Assembly: GCF_900155605.1 (NCBI RefSeq)
Contig: NZ_LT707420.1
Coordinates: forward strand, 1,391,363-1,455,362
DNA length: 64,000 nt
Reading direction: 5' to 3'
DNA from: Actinomyces marseillensis
GTDB lineage: Bacteria; Actinomycetota; Actinomycetes; Actinomycetales; Actinomycetaceae
The notes beneath the pieces are model-generated. The model worked only from the letters and a program-made list of their open reading frames with translations, did not search any database and was not told the DNA's origin. The translations under genes were made by a program, and so were the position numbers. This document shows, piece after piece, positions 7,550 through 15,880 of the stretch. Position 1 is the first letter of the stretch. Every line of letters starts with the position of its first letter.

Positions 7550-8239
7550 ATGACACAACCTCAGGCAATTCTTTTCGACATGGATGGAACCATTGTTGAT
7601 ACAGAACCCTTGTGGGAAGCTGCCGAAGCGCGGGCTCTTGCCGAAATGGGCACGAAAATGACCCCAGATATGCGTGCTCAACTTCTAGGGTCAACCTTGC
7701 CGCGAATGGTGGCTCTCTTGCGTTCCTTCGCCGCTCATCCCCTTGACGAGGCCGTGGTTGGGGAGCGCGTTGAGCAGGGAGTGATCGATCTCCTTGATGA
7801 GGGGCTGCCGTGGAAAGTTGGCCTTCGAGAGCTTCTCGAATGGGCGAATTCCAAGGGAATCCCCACCGCGGTCGTCACCGCAACACGGCGCCACGTTGCT
7901 TCTCGCGTGCTTGCCCATGCACCTGCCACCCCTGGGTTTACGACAGCGGTTTATGGTGACGATGTTGCTGAGGGAAAGCCTTCGCCCGAGGGCTACCTTA
8001 AGGCCGCGCGTCTTCTTGGGGTTGATATTGCCTCCTGTCTGATCGTTGAGGATTCCCCCGTAGGACTTCAAGCAGCTTCGGCCAGCGGCGGGGTGGCTGT
8101 GGCGATCAAAGGCGCGGCGGCAGAAGATTTTGCGAAGAACTACCCGTACATTCGTGAACTGTCAGACCTGAATGAGGAAGTTATTCAGGCGATTATGGCG
8201 GGTGAGTGCCCGAACTTTGTCCAGGGGGCACATTCCTAA
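7550..8239 (+). CDS. HAD-superfamily hydrolase, subfamily IA
   Basis: A 229-residue phosphatase or phosphoglucomutase-like protein. Motif I is DMDGT, motif II is VVTAT, motif III is EGKPSPEGY and motif IV is IVEDSPVG. The cap domain occupies residues ~15-85, as in beta-phosphoglucomutase and phosphoglycolate phosphatase relatives. The substrate cannot be read from sequence. A GAAGGAGAG ribosome site precedes ATG 7550. The stop overlaps the stop of the convergent RecB-family gene by four bases, leaving no room for a terminator between them. Confidence 0.88.
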   Translation: MTQPQAILFDMDGTIVDTEPLWEAAEARALAEMGTKMTPDMRAQLLGSTLPRMVALLRSFAAHPLDEAVVGERVEQGVIDLLDEGLPWKVGLRELLEWANSKGIPTAVVTATRRHVASRVLAHAPATPGFTTAVYGDDVAEGKPSPEGYLKAARLLGVDIASCLIVEDSPVGLQAASASGGVAVAIKGAAAEDFAKNYPYIRELSDLNEEVIQAIMAGECPNFVQGAHS

Positions 8240-9075
8240 CGGGGAGCAGGTCCTACCGCTAGAAGACGCTGAAGTCCTTCTTGCGGAATCTTGGGGGTTT
8301 CTCCGTTAAACAGCGGGCACAACTGTTGAACTCCGCACCAATTACACAGGGGATTCTTGCGAGGCGGGAAGTATTCCTTCACTGCGTCATTCCTGATCTG
8401 CTCCCATAGAGCGCCCAGCTGCGCACTCAAGCGATCAATATCTGCCGGGTCCGGATCGAAAGTTAAGACCTTTTGCGAGGCGAGGTAAACGAGCTGGGTA
8501 CGTTTAGGTAGACGCTCTGTGAGGCTGAGAAGAAGCGCGTAGAAACGCATTTGGAAGAGAGCCTCTTCTTGGAATCGCTCGGAGGGTGCTTTACCGGTCT
8601 TGTAATCAATGACGCGTAAGTCACCGTTTGGAGCCCGATCGACGCGGTCGATGTACCCCAAGAGGTGCACGCCATCTTGAGTTGTTCCCTCGACAAGGGC
8701 CTCCCTTGAATGAGGTTCAAGTGCGCGAGGTTCCTCGATCTGAAAATAGTTCGAAATCATTGAACGCATACGTGCGTACCAACGTTCAAAATCCGCATGA
8801 TCCTTAAAAAGACTCATCACCGTGGGATCTTGCTCGAGGGTAGTCTTCCATTCGCGTTCCAAAAGACTGTGAGCGAGTGCTTCATCGCGCTGCATTCGTG
8901 GAGCCGCATAGAGGTTTTCGAGCGCGCTGTGCACGGTAGTTCCCAAGAGAGTCGCCTGAGTGGGAGGCTCTTTGACCCGGTCGACAACGTGGAGACGAAA
9001 CTGAAGCGGGCAGCGCTGATACTCTTTTGCGCGGCTTGCTGACAATGCTGGATGACTCGGACGGGAATTCCTCAT
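8236..9075 (-). CDS. RecB-family PD-(D/E)XK exonuclease with Fe-S cysteines
   Basis: A 279-residue stand-alone PDDEXK_1 nuclease domain. The active-site region includes GYIDRVD and the VIDYKTGK strand. One Cys near residue 22 (QRCPLQF) and three near the C-terminus (CNWCGVQQLC) match the four-cysteine iron-sulfur cage of AddB/Cas4-type nucleases. No helicase domain is attached and none is adjacent; actinobacteria often carry such a single-domain form. It probably acts in DNA repair. ATG 9075 has TACGGT six bases upstream and no ribosome site, suggesting a leaderless message. Confidence 0.87.
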   Translation of the reverse strand: MRNSRPSHPALSASRAKEYQRCPLQFRLHVVDRVKEPPTQATLLGTTVHSALENLYAAPRMQRDEALAHSLLEREWKTTLEQDPTVMSLFKDHADFERWYARMRSMISNYFQIEEPRALEPHSREALVEGTTQDGVHLLGYIDRVDRAPNGDLRVIDYKTGKAPSERFQEEALFQMRFYALLLSLTERLPKRTQLVYLASQKVLTFDPDPADIDRLSAQLGALWEQIRNDAVKEYFPPRKNPLCNWCGVQQLCPLFNGETPKIPQEGLQRLLAVGPAPR

Positions 9076-9081
9076 GGTCCT

Positions 9082-9087
9082 ACCGTA
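9082..9087 (-). promoter_or_regulatory. Candidate leaderless -10 of the RecB-family gene
   Basis: TACGGT on the minus strand, six bases before ATG 9075. Confidence 0.45.
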
Positions 9088-9143
9088 ACGAGTTCCACCT
9101 TCTGAGGCGCGCTTTTAACAGGAATTTCATCTTTGGCTCACGG

Positions 9144-9149
9144 TAGTGT
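9144..9149 (+). promoter_or_regulatory. Candidate leaderless -10 of trmI and the pupylation operon
   Basis: TAGTGT lies seven bases before ATG 9157, with no ribosome site. It would drive trmI and the overlapping arc-dop-pup-pafA genes. Confidence 0.45.
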
Positions 9150-9156
9150 AGAGGCG

Positions 9157-10191
9157 ATGAGTACTCATGAAACTGCACTCCATGGCCTCGGTCAAGAACG
9201 CCATCGTGGTCCCCTCCGCGAAGGTGAGAGGGTTCAAATTCGCGATCCCAAGGGACGCCTCCACCAGGTGATTTTGGTTGCGGGTGGTCGCTTCCAATCA
9301 AATCGTGGTTTTATCGACCATGATGATCTGATTGGCCGCCCTGATGGCCAAGTGATCACTACTGAGGAAGGACGTCAGTTCCAAATTCTGCGTCCTCTCC
9401 AAGCTGACTACGTCATGTCGATGCCCAGAGGCGCAGCTGTGGTTTACCCCAAGGACGCTGGGACGATTGTTCACTACGCGGATATCTTCCCTGGAGCAGT
9501 TGTCGTCGAGGCCGGTGCCGGCTCAGGTGCTTTGTCGATGGCCCTCCTCAACGCTGTGGGGGAGAAGGGGACGCTCATTTCTGTTGAGCGCCGCGAAGAA
9601 TTCGCCGAGATTGCTCGGGACAATGTTGAACTGTGGTTTGGAACGCCACACCCCGCGTGGGATTTACGTGTCGGCGATCTTGCAGAGGAATTACTAGGTT
9701 TGCCCGAGGCCAGCGTTGACCGGATTGTCCTCGACATGCTTGCGCCTTGGGAGAACCTTGACGCGGTTGCTCACGCACTTGTTCCCGGTGGAGTTCTCTG
9801 CTGCTACATCGCAACCGTTACTCAGATGTCGCGTTTGATTGAAGACCTGCGAGCTACGCAGAACTTTACCGAGCCTCTCGCATGGGAAAGCCTTTCACGT
9901 GAGTGGCATGTTGACGGTCTTGCCGTTCGCCCCGAACACCGAATGGTTGCGCACACGGGATTCCTCATGATTTGTCGACGTCTAGCTCCCAATACTCTTC
10001 CCCAGGAGCGTTCCACGCGTCCCGCGAAGGCAGCTGAAGGCCTCCAAGGAGCATGGGATGAGGAAGACGAGTGGAGCGAGTCGCGCGTGGGTTTGCGCCT
10101 GAGCTCAGATAAGAAGATTCGTAAGGTTCGCCGAGATCTTGAGGCGAAGGCCCGCACATGGGTTGAGGGAAGAGACAGCGATGAGCGCTGA
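9157..10191 (+). CDS. trmI: tRNA (adenine-58-N1)-methyltransferase
   Basis: A 344-residue protein of the TrmI/Rv2118c family, which methylates A58 in the T-loop of tRNAs. An N-terminal beta domain (GERVQIRDPKGR) precedes a Rossmann methyltransferase with the SAM loop VEAGAGSGALS. An acidic DMLAPWE motif marks the catalytic strand. ATG 9157 is chosen over an in-frame start at 9133 because a -10-like hexamer overlaps the longer form. In actinobacteria this gene regularly precedes the proteasome ATPase gene, as here; the next gene overlaps it by 11 bases. Confidence 0.9.
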   Translation: MSTHETALHGLGQERHRGPLREGERVQIRDPKGRLHQVILVAGGRFQSNRGFIDHDDLIGRPDGQVITTEEGRQFQILRPLQADYVMSMPRGAAVVYPKDAGTIVHYADIFPGAVVVEAGAGSGALSMALLNAVGEKGTLISVERREEFAEIARDNVELWFGTPHPAWDLRVGDLAEELLGLPEASVDRIVLDMLAPWENLDAVAHALVPGGVLCCYIATVTQMSRLIEDLRATQNFTEPLAWESLSREWHVDGLAVRPEHRMVAHTGFLMICRRLAPNTLPQERSTRPAKAAEGLQGAWDEEDEWSESRVGLRLSSDKKIRKVRRDLEAKARTWVEGRDSDER

Positions 10192-11695
10192 ACAGACAGA
10201 ATTGTCGATTCTCGAACAAAAGAATGCGCACCTAAGCGCAGCACTTACTCAAGTTCGTCAAGAACTCCTTCGCCTCCGTGAGCAACTCAAACATGTGAAT
10301 CAGCCACCGTTGACCCTTGGGGTTTTTCACCGTGGTGATACGGATGCGCGCAGTGTTGAGGTCTATGTTTCTGGCCGACTGATGCGTCTTGCCGTAGCAA
10401 CGCAGGTTGATATCACCTCGATCTCTCCGGGCCAGCACGTCCTGATCGACGACAAGATGGTCGTCGTTGGGGTAGGCGAATACTCACGCGTCGGTGAACT
10501 TGCGCAGGTCGCCGAGCTGATCGGTACCGATCGTGCGGTTGTCTCAGCGGAGGCTGGTAGCCATCGCATTGTTGAGCTTGCTGGACCTCTTCGCCACGGA
10601 ACTTTGCGTCCCGGCGAAAGTGTCTTGGTCGATACTCGCACGGCTTTTGCCTATGAGCGCGTCATTCGTCAAGATGTTGAGCAGCTTCTTACTCCTGAAA
10701 TTCCTCAGGTCACCTTTGATGACATCGGTGGTCTTGATGAACAGATCACAACGATCCGTCAGGCAATCGAGTTGCCGCTTAGGCATCCCGAGCTCTATCG
10801 GCAGTATGGCTTGCGCCCAACGAAAGGCATCCTGCTGTATGGCCCTCCTGGCTCCGGTAAAACACTGATTGCGCAAGCGCTTGCGCATTCGCTGCGTGAT
10901 TTCAGTTCCTCTGGAGAAGGTTATTTCCTCTCGATCAAGGGGCCAGAACTTCTGACCAAGTTTGTCGGCGAAACTGAACGACAGATCCGCGCGATTTTTG
11001 CGCGTGCCCGAGTTCTTGCTTCGGCGAAAGTGCCGGTCGTGATCTTTTTCGATGAAATGGAGGCCTTGTTCCGTACGCGTGGAACGGGTATTTCATCCGA
11101 TGTTGAAACCATGGTCGTCCCGCAGCTTCTTGCCGAAATGGATGGCGTTGAGAGTCTTGATAACGTCGTGATTGTGGGTGCTTCGAACCGTGCAGACATG
11201 ATCGACCCCGCGGTTTTGCGCCCCGGTCGACTCGATGTTCGTATCCGCATTGATCGACCGGACCAGGCCTCGGCACACGCAATCTTTGTGAAGCACCTTG
11301 ATGCGTCTGTTCCACTTCAAACGAGGCCAGATGGACTTTCTCATGATGAGATGATCTCACGCGCGGTTGCTCATCTGTATCGGCGTGAAGCTGATACTGC
11401 GCTCTTGAGTGCACGCACTCATAGTGGTACTGATCGAACGATTTATCTCGCAGACATCGTTTCAGGTGCCATGATTGCTGGGATTGTCGAACGGGCAAAG
11501 AAGTACGCAATTCTGGACGCAATCGAAAACTCCCGAAACGGACTGACGATTGAGCACCTGATGCGTGGCCTCGACGACGAAATCCGAGAATCGATGGAGC
11601 TCGCGACCCGTCAGGCGCCGGCGGACTGGGCGCGCACAATTGGCCTCGACCAAGACATCGTTGACATCCGACCGATCAAGAAAGAGGAGGAATGA
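10181..11695 (+). CDS. arc: Proteasome-type AAA ATPase ARC/Mpa without the proteasome-docking C-terminus
   Basis: A 504-residue AAA+ unfoldase. Order: N-terminal coiled coil (residues ~5-40) that in Mpa binds Pup, an OB domain, then an AAA module with Walker A GPPGSGKT, Walker B FFDEMEAL and a LRPGRLDVRIRI arginine-finger region. In mycobacterial Mpa the protein ends in GQYL, which opens the 20S proteasome; here it ends in a charged KKEEE tail. ATG 10181 was chosen to align with family N-termini. It overlaps trmI upstream and dop downstream. It probably unfolds pupylated proteins without feeding a proteasome. Confidence 0.92.
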   Translation: MSAEQTELSILEQKNAHLSAALTQVRQELLRLREQLKHVNQPPLTLGVFHRGDTDARSVEVYVSGRLMRLAVATQVDITSISPGQHVLIDDKMVVVGVGEYSRVGELAQVAELIGTDRAVVSAEAGSHRIVELAGPLRHGTLRPGESVLVDTRTAFAYERVIRQDVEQLLTPEIPQVTFDDIGGLDEQITTIRQAIELPLRHPELYRQYGLRPTKGILLYGPPGSGKTLIAQALAHSLRDFSSSGEGYFLSIKGPELLTKFVGETERQIRAIFARARVLASAKVPVVIFFDEMEALFRTRGTGISSDVETMVVPQLLAEMDGVESLDNVVIVGASNRADMIDPAVLRPGRLDVRIRIDRPDQASAHAIFVKHLDASVPLQTRPDGLSHDEMISRAVAHLYRREADTALLSARTHSGTDRTIYLADIVSGAMIAGIVERAKKYAILDAIENSRNGLTIEHLMRGLDDEIRESMELATRQAPADWARTIGLDQDIVDIRPIKKEEE

Positions 11696-13260
11696 TGTCG
11701 GCTCTGGTGATGAGCACAGAAACCGAGTACGGCATCTATTCACCTTCAGATCCTGGAGCTGATCCCGTCGATCTTTCGTGTCGGATCGTTGATGCCTATT
11801 CGAAGATTTCGCGTCGCGGGACTCGAAGTGAAGGGAGTGAACCCGTTCGCTGGGATTACACAGCCGAAGACCCGCTCAATGATTTACGTGGAATGCGATT
11901 GACTCGCGCGGCTGCTGACCCCTCGATGCTCACTGACGATCCCTACCACCTCGCTCCCTCGGGTGGAAGTGAGACTCTGCCACTGCCTCGGCGATCACAG
12001 GGATATTTGCCAGCAGCGGTTTCCTCGGTTCTTACGAATGGAGCACGGCTCTATGTTGACCATGCGCACCCGGAATATTCCGCGCCTGAGACAACTAATG
12101 CGCGCGATGGCGTGCTTTGGGATCGAGCCGGGGAAGTCATTGCACGACGAATGATGGCGGTTGCCCGCGAGGCTGGCGAAGACATCGTATTAGTCAAGAA
12201 CAACACTGATGGCAAGGGTGCAGCATACGGTACTCACGAGAACTATCAGATCAGCCGCACCATCGATTTAGACGATCTTGTACGAGGACTGACCCCCTTC
12301 TTCGTCACGCGTCCAGTGATCTGCGGAGCGGGGCGTGTAGGAATCGGACAGCGCAGTGAAGTCGCTGGCTTTCAGATTGCCCAACGCGCCGACTTCGTCG
12401 AAAACGAGGTTGGCCTTGAGACGACCTTCAACAGACCGATTATTAATACTCGCGATGAGGCCCACGCCAATCCCGCATATTACAGGCGTCTTCACGTGAT
12501 CGGTGGAGATGGTAATCAATTCGATTCTTCGATTTTCCTGCGCTTGGGCACTACCGCGCTGGTATTAAAAGCGATCGAGGCGGGCCTGGGGATGGAGTGG
12601 GATGCGCTTGCACTCGATGATCCGGTTCAAGAAACATGGAATATCAGTCATGATCCGACCTTGACCTACCAGGCCAGTTGCGTAGGAGGAGCGCGCAGCG
12701 CGCTCGATATCCAAAAGATCTATCTTGAGCTCGTTCATGAAAGCCTCACACGCACCGGAGTCGCCTTAAGCGAAGAAGAAGAACTCGTCATGCGCTACTG
12801 GGAGGACATTCTCAGCCGTATGTCGAGTGATCTCTTCAGTGTCGCAACGGAAGTCGAATGGGTGGGTAAGTACCAACTTTTCGATCGTCAGCGTGCGCGT
12901 TTGGGCACTTCTTGGGATGACCCGAGGCTTGCTGCAATGGACCTGCAGTGGGCGGATTTGCGTGAGGACCGTTCCTTGGTTGTCGCGCTGGAGCGGGCAG
13001 GCCGTGTCAAGCGGATGTTCACTGCCGAACAGGTTGAACATGCAGCCGATTGGGCTCCTGAAAACACCCGGGCGTACCTACGCGGGTATGCTGTAAGAAA
13101 TCTTCCCGCACTTGCTGCGGCCTCGTGGACTTCACTATGTGAACGCCGGGGCGATCACATGATTCGTAGGCCGCTCGTCGAAGCGGCCGGTATCGATGCC
13201 ACACTTTTGGCTGATCTTGAGCGCGGTACACTGATCCGTGCAGAAGAGGAGGAAAGATGA
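11695..13260 (+). CDS. dop: Pup deamidase/depupylase
   Basis: A 521-residue member of the carboxylate-amine ligase-like Dop/PafA family. Dop converts the C-terminal Gln of Pup to Glu and removes Pup from substrates. The N-terminal STETEYGIY motif carries the metal-binding glutamates, and DHAHPEYSAPE holds the catalytic Asp region. A family-typical extra loop lies around residues 40-75. ATG 11692 and ATG 11695 are adjacent; 11695 has the better distance to the AGGAGG at 11685-11690. It overlaps the arc stop and the pup start, so translation is coupled. Confidence 0.93.
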   Translation: MSALVMSTETEYGIYSPSDPGADPVDLSCRIVDAYSKISRRGTRSEGSEPVRWDYTAEDPLNDLRGMRLTRAAADPSMLTDDPYHLAPSGGSETLPLPRRSQGYLPAAVSSVLTNGARLYVDHAHPEYSAPETTNARDGVLWDRAGEVIARRMMAVAREAGEDIVLVKNNTDGKGAAYGTHENYQISRTIDLDDLVRGLTPFFVTRPVICGAGRVGIGQRSEVAGFQIAQRADFVENEVGLETTFNRPIINTRDEAHANPAYYRRLHVIGGDGNQFDSSIFLRLGTTALVLKAIEAGLGMEWDALALDDPVQETWNISHDPTLTYQASCVGGARSALDIQKIYLELVHESLTRTGVALSEEEELVMRYWEDILSRMSSDLFSVATEVEWVGKYQLFDRQRARLGTSWDDPRLAAMDLQWADLREDRSLVVALERAGRVKRMFTAEQVEHAADWAPENTRAYLRGYAVRNLPALAAASWTSLCERRGDHMIRRPLVEAAGIDATLLADLERGTLIRAEEEER

Positions 13261-13442
13261 GTCTTTCACAGTTATTTGCTGGCGGTAGCGGGCACGAAGA
13301 TGACGAGGCCGCGGGCCAGGTCCACGCCTCGTCTTCCGCGCAGACTGATTCTCTCGACGCACTGCTTGATGAGATTGATACCGTTCTTGAAACCAATGCG
13401 GAATCATTCGTTCAGGGATTTGTCCAAAAGGGAGGACAGTGA
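13257..13442 (+). CDS. pup: Prokaryotic ubiquitin-like protein Pup
   Basis: A 61-residue, largely disordered acidic protein ending in the hallmark VQKGGQ. The C-terminal Gln means Dop must deamidate it before PafA can attach it to lysines. The helix-forming segment before the tail (LDALLDEIDTVLE) is the part that coils with ARC/Mpa. The ATG overlaps the dop stop by four bases. The short length and Gly-Gly-Gln end make the assignment secure. No prcB or prcA follows, unlike in mycobacteria. Confidence 0.96.
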   Translation: MSLSQLFAGGSGHEDDEAAGQVHASSSAQTDSLDALLDEIDTVLETNAESFVQGFVQKGGQ

Positions 13443-13443
13443 G

Positions 13444-14844
13444 GTGAGGCGCCGAGTCGTCGGCATCGAGACCGAGTATGGGCTAACCTGCGCGACGCGT
13501 TCAGGTGCACCTCCGATTCATGATGCTGATGCTGCCGCACGTTTATTGTTCGCGCCACTCGCCCTAAGTGGTCGCGCTCCCAATGTCTACCTGCGAAATG
13601 GTGGGCGTCTTTACCTTGATGTGGGAGCTCACCCCGAGTACGCGACTGCCGAATGCGACTCTTTTGAAGACCTTCTTGCCCAGCACCGCTGCGGTGATGA
13701 GTTACTCAACCAACTCAATGATCGAACCCGTGCAGAACTTGAGGGATTAGCAGATCCCGAAAGGATCTACTTGTTCCGGAACAATGTGGACTCTGCAGGG
13801 AACAGCTTCGGCTGCCATGAAAATTATCTTCTTCACCGTCGTCGCGACTTCCGGCAAGTCGCTCAAGGCCTGGTTGCCTTCTTTGTCACGCGATTGGTAC
13901 TTGTTGGTGCGGGGCACCTGAGGCGTTCGGGGAACAAACTTAGCTATTGTTTTTCACAGCGCGCAGAGCAGATGTGGGAGGCCGTCTCCTCAGCGACCAC
14001 GCGAACTCGTCCAATCATCAATACGCGTGACGAGCCTTTGGCCGACGCGGGCCAATACCGTAGACTCCACGTCATCAGCGGTGACACGAATGTGTGCGAG
14101 GCGACGACATTCCTCAAAGTGGGAATGACTTCTTTGGTCTTAGATGCCGTCGAAGACGGGATGAATCTGTCAGATCTTGAATTGGCCGATCCCATGCTGG
14201 CAATTCGTCAGGTTAATCAAGACCTGTCGGCTCAAGTGAAGATTCCGATGGCACATGGTGGGGAGCTTTCTGCCCTCGACATCCAAGAGCGGATTCTTCA
14301 ACGCGTGGTCGATGTACTGGGAATTGATTTGGGCGATTCTTCATGCGACGCTTCGACTCGCCAAGTTATTGATCTGTGGCGACGAGCACTTGCGGCCCTA
14401 CGCAGTGGTGACTGGTCGTCTGTTGATCGCGAACTCGATTTCGCCATTAAGTTCCGTTTGATCCAGGAGTATCTCAAGCGTAAACAGACCACGCTTGATG
14501 ATCCGCGAGTTGCACGTTTGCTGTTGTCCTATCACGACATTGGTCCCAACGGGCTTCGTCGCGGATTGGAAAGTAGCGGTCTCATGCGACGCCTCACAAC
14601 CGAGGAACAAGTGCAACAAGCCTGCATTCAGGCGCCGCAATCAACGCGCGCGCATCTTCGTTCTTCGATCATTAATGCTGCAGAAACTGCTGGCATTGAA
14701 TTGGCAATTGACTGGGTGCGCGCTTCGCGAATTGATGATCCCAGTCGCTACGTTCTGATGAATGATCCTTTCGCGACCGAATCTGAATCCGTTGATCAGT
14801 TCATCTCAGGGTTGCGCGCTCGAGACGAATTCCTTCCAGCATGA
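13444..14844 (+). CDS. pafA: Pup-protein ligase
   Basis: A 466-residue paralogue of Dop that attaches Pup to substrate lysines by phosphorylating the Pup C-terminal Glu. It begins VGIETEYGL and has DVGAHPEYATAE with the catalytic Asp, and FGCHENYLL. The GTG start at 13444, one base after the pup stop, gives the conserved N-terminus; the longer upstream open frame lies inside pup and is not coding. A GGGAGG ribosome site is present inside the end of pup. The next gene overlaps by four bases. Confidence 0.95.
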   Translation: MRRRVVGIETEYGLTCATRSGAPPIHDADAAARLLFAPLALSGRAPNVYLRNGGRLYLDVGAHPEYATAECDSFEDLLAQHRCGDELLNQLNDRTRAELEGLADPERIYLFRNNVDSAGNSFGCHENYLLHRRRDFRQVAQGLVAFFVTRLVLVGAGHLRRSGNKLSYCFSQRAEQMWEAVSSATTRTRPIINTRDEPLADAGQYRRLHVISGDTNVCEATTFLKVGMTSLVLDAVEDGMNLSDLELADPMLAIRQVNQDLSAQVKIPMAHGGELSALDIQERILQRVVDVLGIDLGDSSCDASTRQVIDLWRRALAALRSGDWSSVDRELDFAIKFRLIQEYLKRKQTTLDDPRVARLLLSYHDIGPNGLRRGLESSGLMRRLTTEEQVQQACIQAPQSTRAHLRSSIINAAETAGIELAIDWVRASRIDDPSRYVLMNDPFATESESVDQFISGLRARDEFLPA

Positions 14845-15833
14845 GTGAACACGCTCAGAGTTTGAGTTCTCGACGTCAGCGTATGCGCGGTGCCCGTCGA
14901 CAGTCGCAGCGCCCGAGGCGACGCTGGGTCTTTGCGCTTATTGCGCTATTAGTTGTGTGCGCAGTAATTGCTTCTTCTGTGTGGTTTGTCGTGCATAGGA
15001 ATGCTAGCTCCGTCTCGGGCGATGCCCCTCGTTCTGTTCTAGCCTCAGTTGAGGTCTCCGGACGTGTTGGTGCGACGCCCACGGTCAAGTTGAGTGAACC
15101 GCTTCAAATTGTCAGCACAAAACATGCGATTATTTCGCAGGGCGAAGGTCGTGCGATTACCGCCGGTTCCCCGGTTCTTTTATCCGTCACTGTCTTCGAT
15201 GCGCGCACGGGTGAGCTGCTTTCCCCCAATGGACGCCCACGCCTCGTCGTCGGCCGGGCTGACAATGACTCGCTGGGGGCGGACCTGGCCCGCGAAGTGA
15301 CGGGACGAAGCGAGGGAAGCCGTCTCCTCATTGCTCGCCCTCTTTCGAATGCTCCGGCCTCGAACGTATCCGCAACTCCCACGACGCGTCTAAACACCGG
15401 CGAAGTCGTCGTCATCGATATCTTGCCGACCCTGGCCTCGGGGCAAGCCTCCGCGCAAGTTAATGGAAGCGGTCCGCTTGAAGTTACGATGCGCGATGAA
15501 GGCCCTGTCATCACTCATGGTGATCAGCTTCCTTCAGGCCCAACTGTCCAGCCGCTACTCACTGGTTCGGGCGGTCAGGTGCGCGCCGATGATGACATTG
15601 TCGTTCAGTATTTCGTCAGCGGGTGGAGCGATGGGATTGAACGCGAATCTACCTGGCGAACGGGTGTTCCTGAACGCGTCCGGCTCAGCGAACTTATGCC
15701 GGGTCTTCGGCCCCTTCTTATCGACCAAAAAGTCGGTTCACGTCTAGCGATCACTCTTCCGCCTGATCAAGCAACCGGTGACGATACTTTGTGCATCATC
15801 ATCGATATCCTGGCGACGGCTCCGGCCTCATAG
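14841..15833 (+). CDS. Membrane-anchored FKBP-like peptidyl-prolyl isomerase
   Basis: A 330-residue protein with a basic N-terminus and one membrane segment at residues ~29-50, so the rest faces outside. The C-terminal ~110 residues resemble an FKBP domain (VRADDDIVVQYFVSGWSDG, then LMPGLRPLLIDQKVGSRLAITLPPD split across the sheet). A weaker FKBP-like unit may occupy residues ~75-190. No lipobox is seen. A similar gene follows pafA in several actinobacteria. Its link to pupylation is positional only. Several aromatic residues of the FKBP active site are not obvious, so activity is uncertain. Confidence 0.7.
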   Translation: MSEHAQSLSSRRQRMRGARRQSQRPRRRWVFALIALLVVCAVIASSVWFVVHRNASSVSGDAPRSVLASVEVSGRVGATPTVKLSEPLQIVSTKHAIISQGEGRAITAGSPVLLSVTVFDARTGELLSPNGRPRLVVGRADNDSLGADLAREVTGRSEGSRLLIARPLSNAPASNVSATPTTRLNTGEVVVIDILPTLASGQASAQVNGSGPLEVTMRDEGPVITHGDQLPSGPTVQPLLTGSGGQVRADDDIVVQYFVSGWSDGIERESTWRTGVPERVRLSELMPGLRPLLIDQKVGSRLAITLPPDQATGDDTLCIIIDILATAPAS

Positions 15834-15880
15834 TGTGGCTTCCTTGGAAGCCCTGAGCGTAAGTGTGAGAAACTACGAAC

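Noticed and set aside
10935..11639. A 234-codon frame on the minus strand
   Set aside because: Antisense to the ARC ATPase; the composition is low-complexity Arg/Ser-rich and no domain is seen.
13276..13443. Upstream extension of the pafA frame
   Set aside because: It overlaps pup and does not match Pup ligase N-termini; GTG 13444 gives the conserved start.
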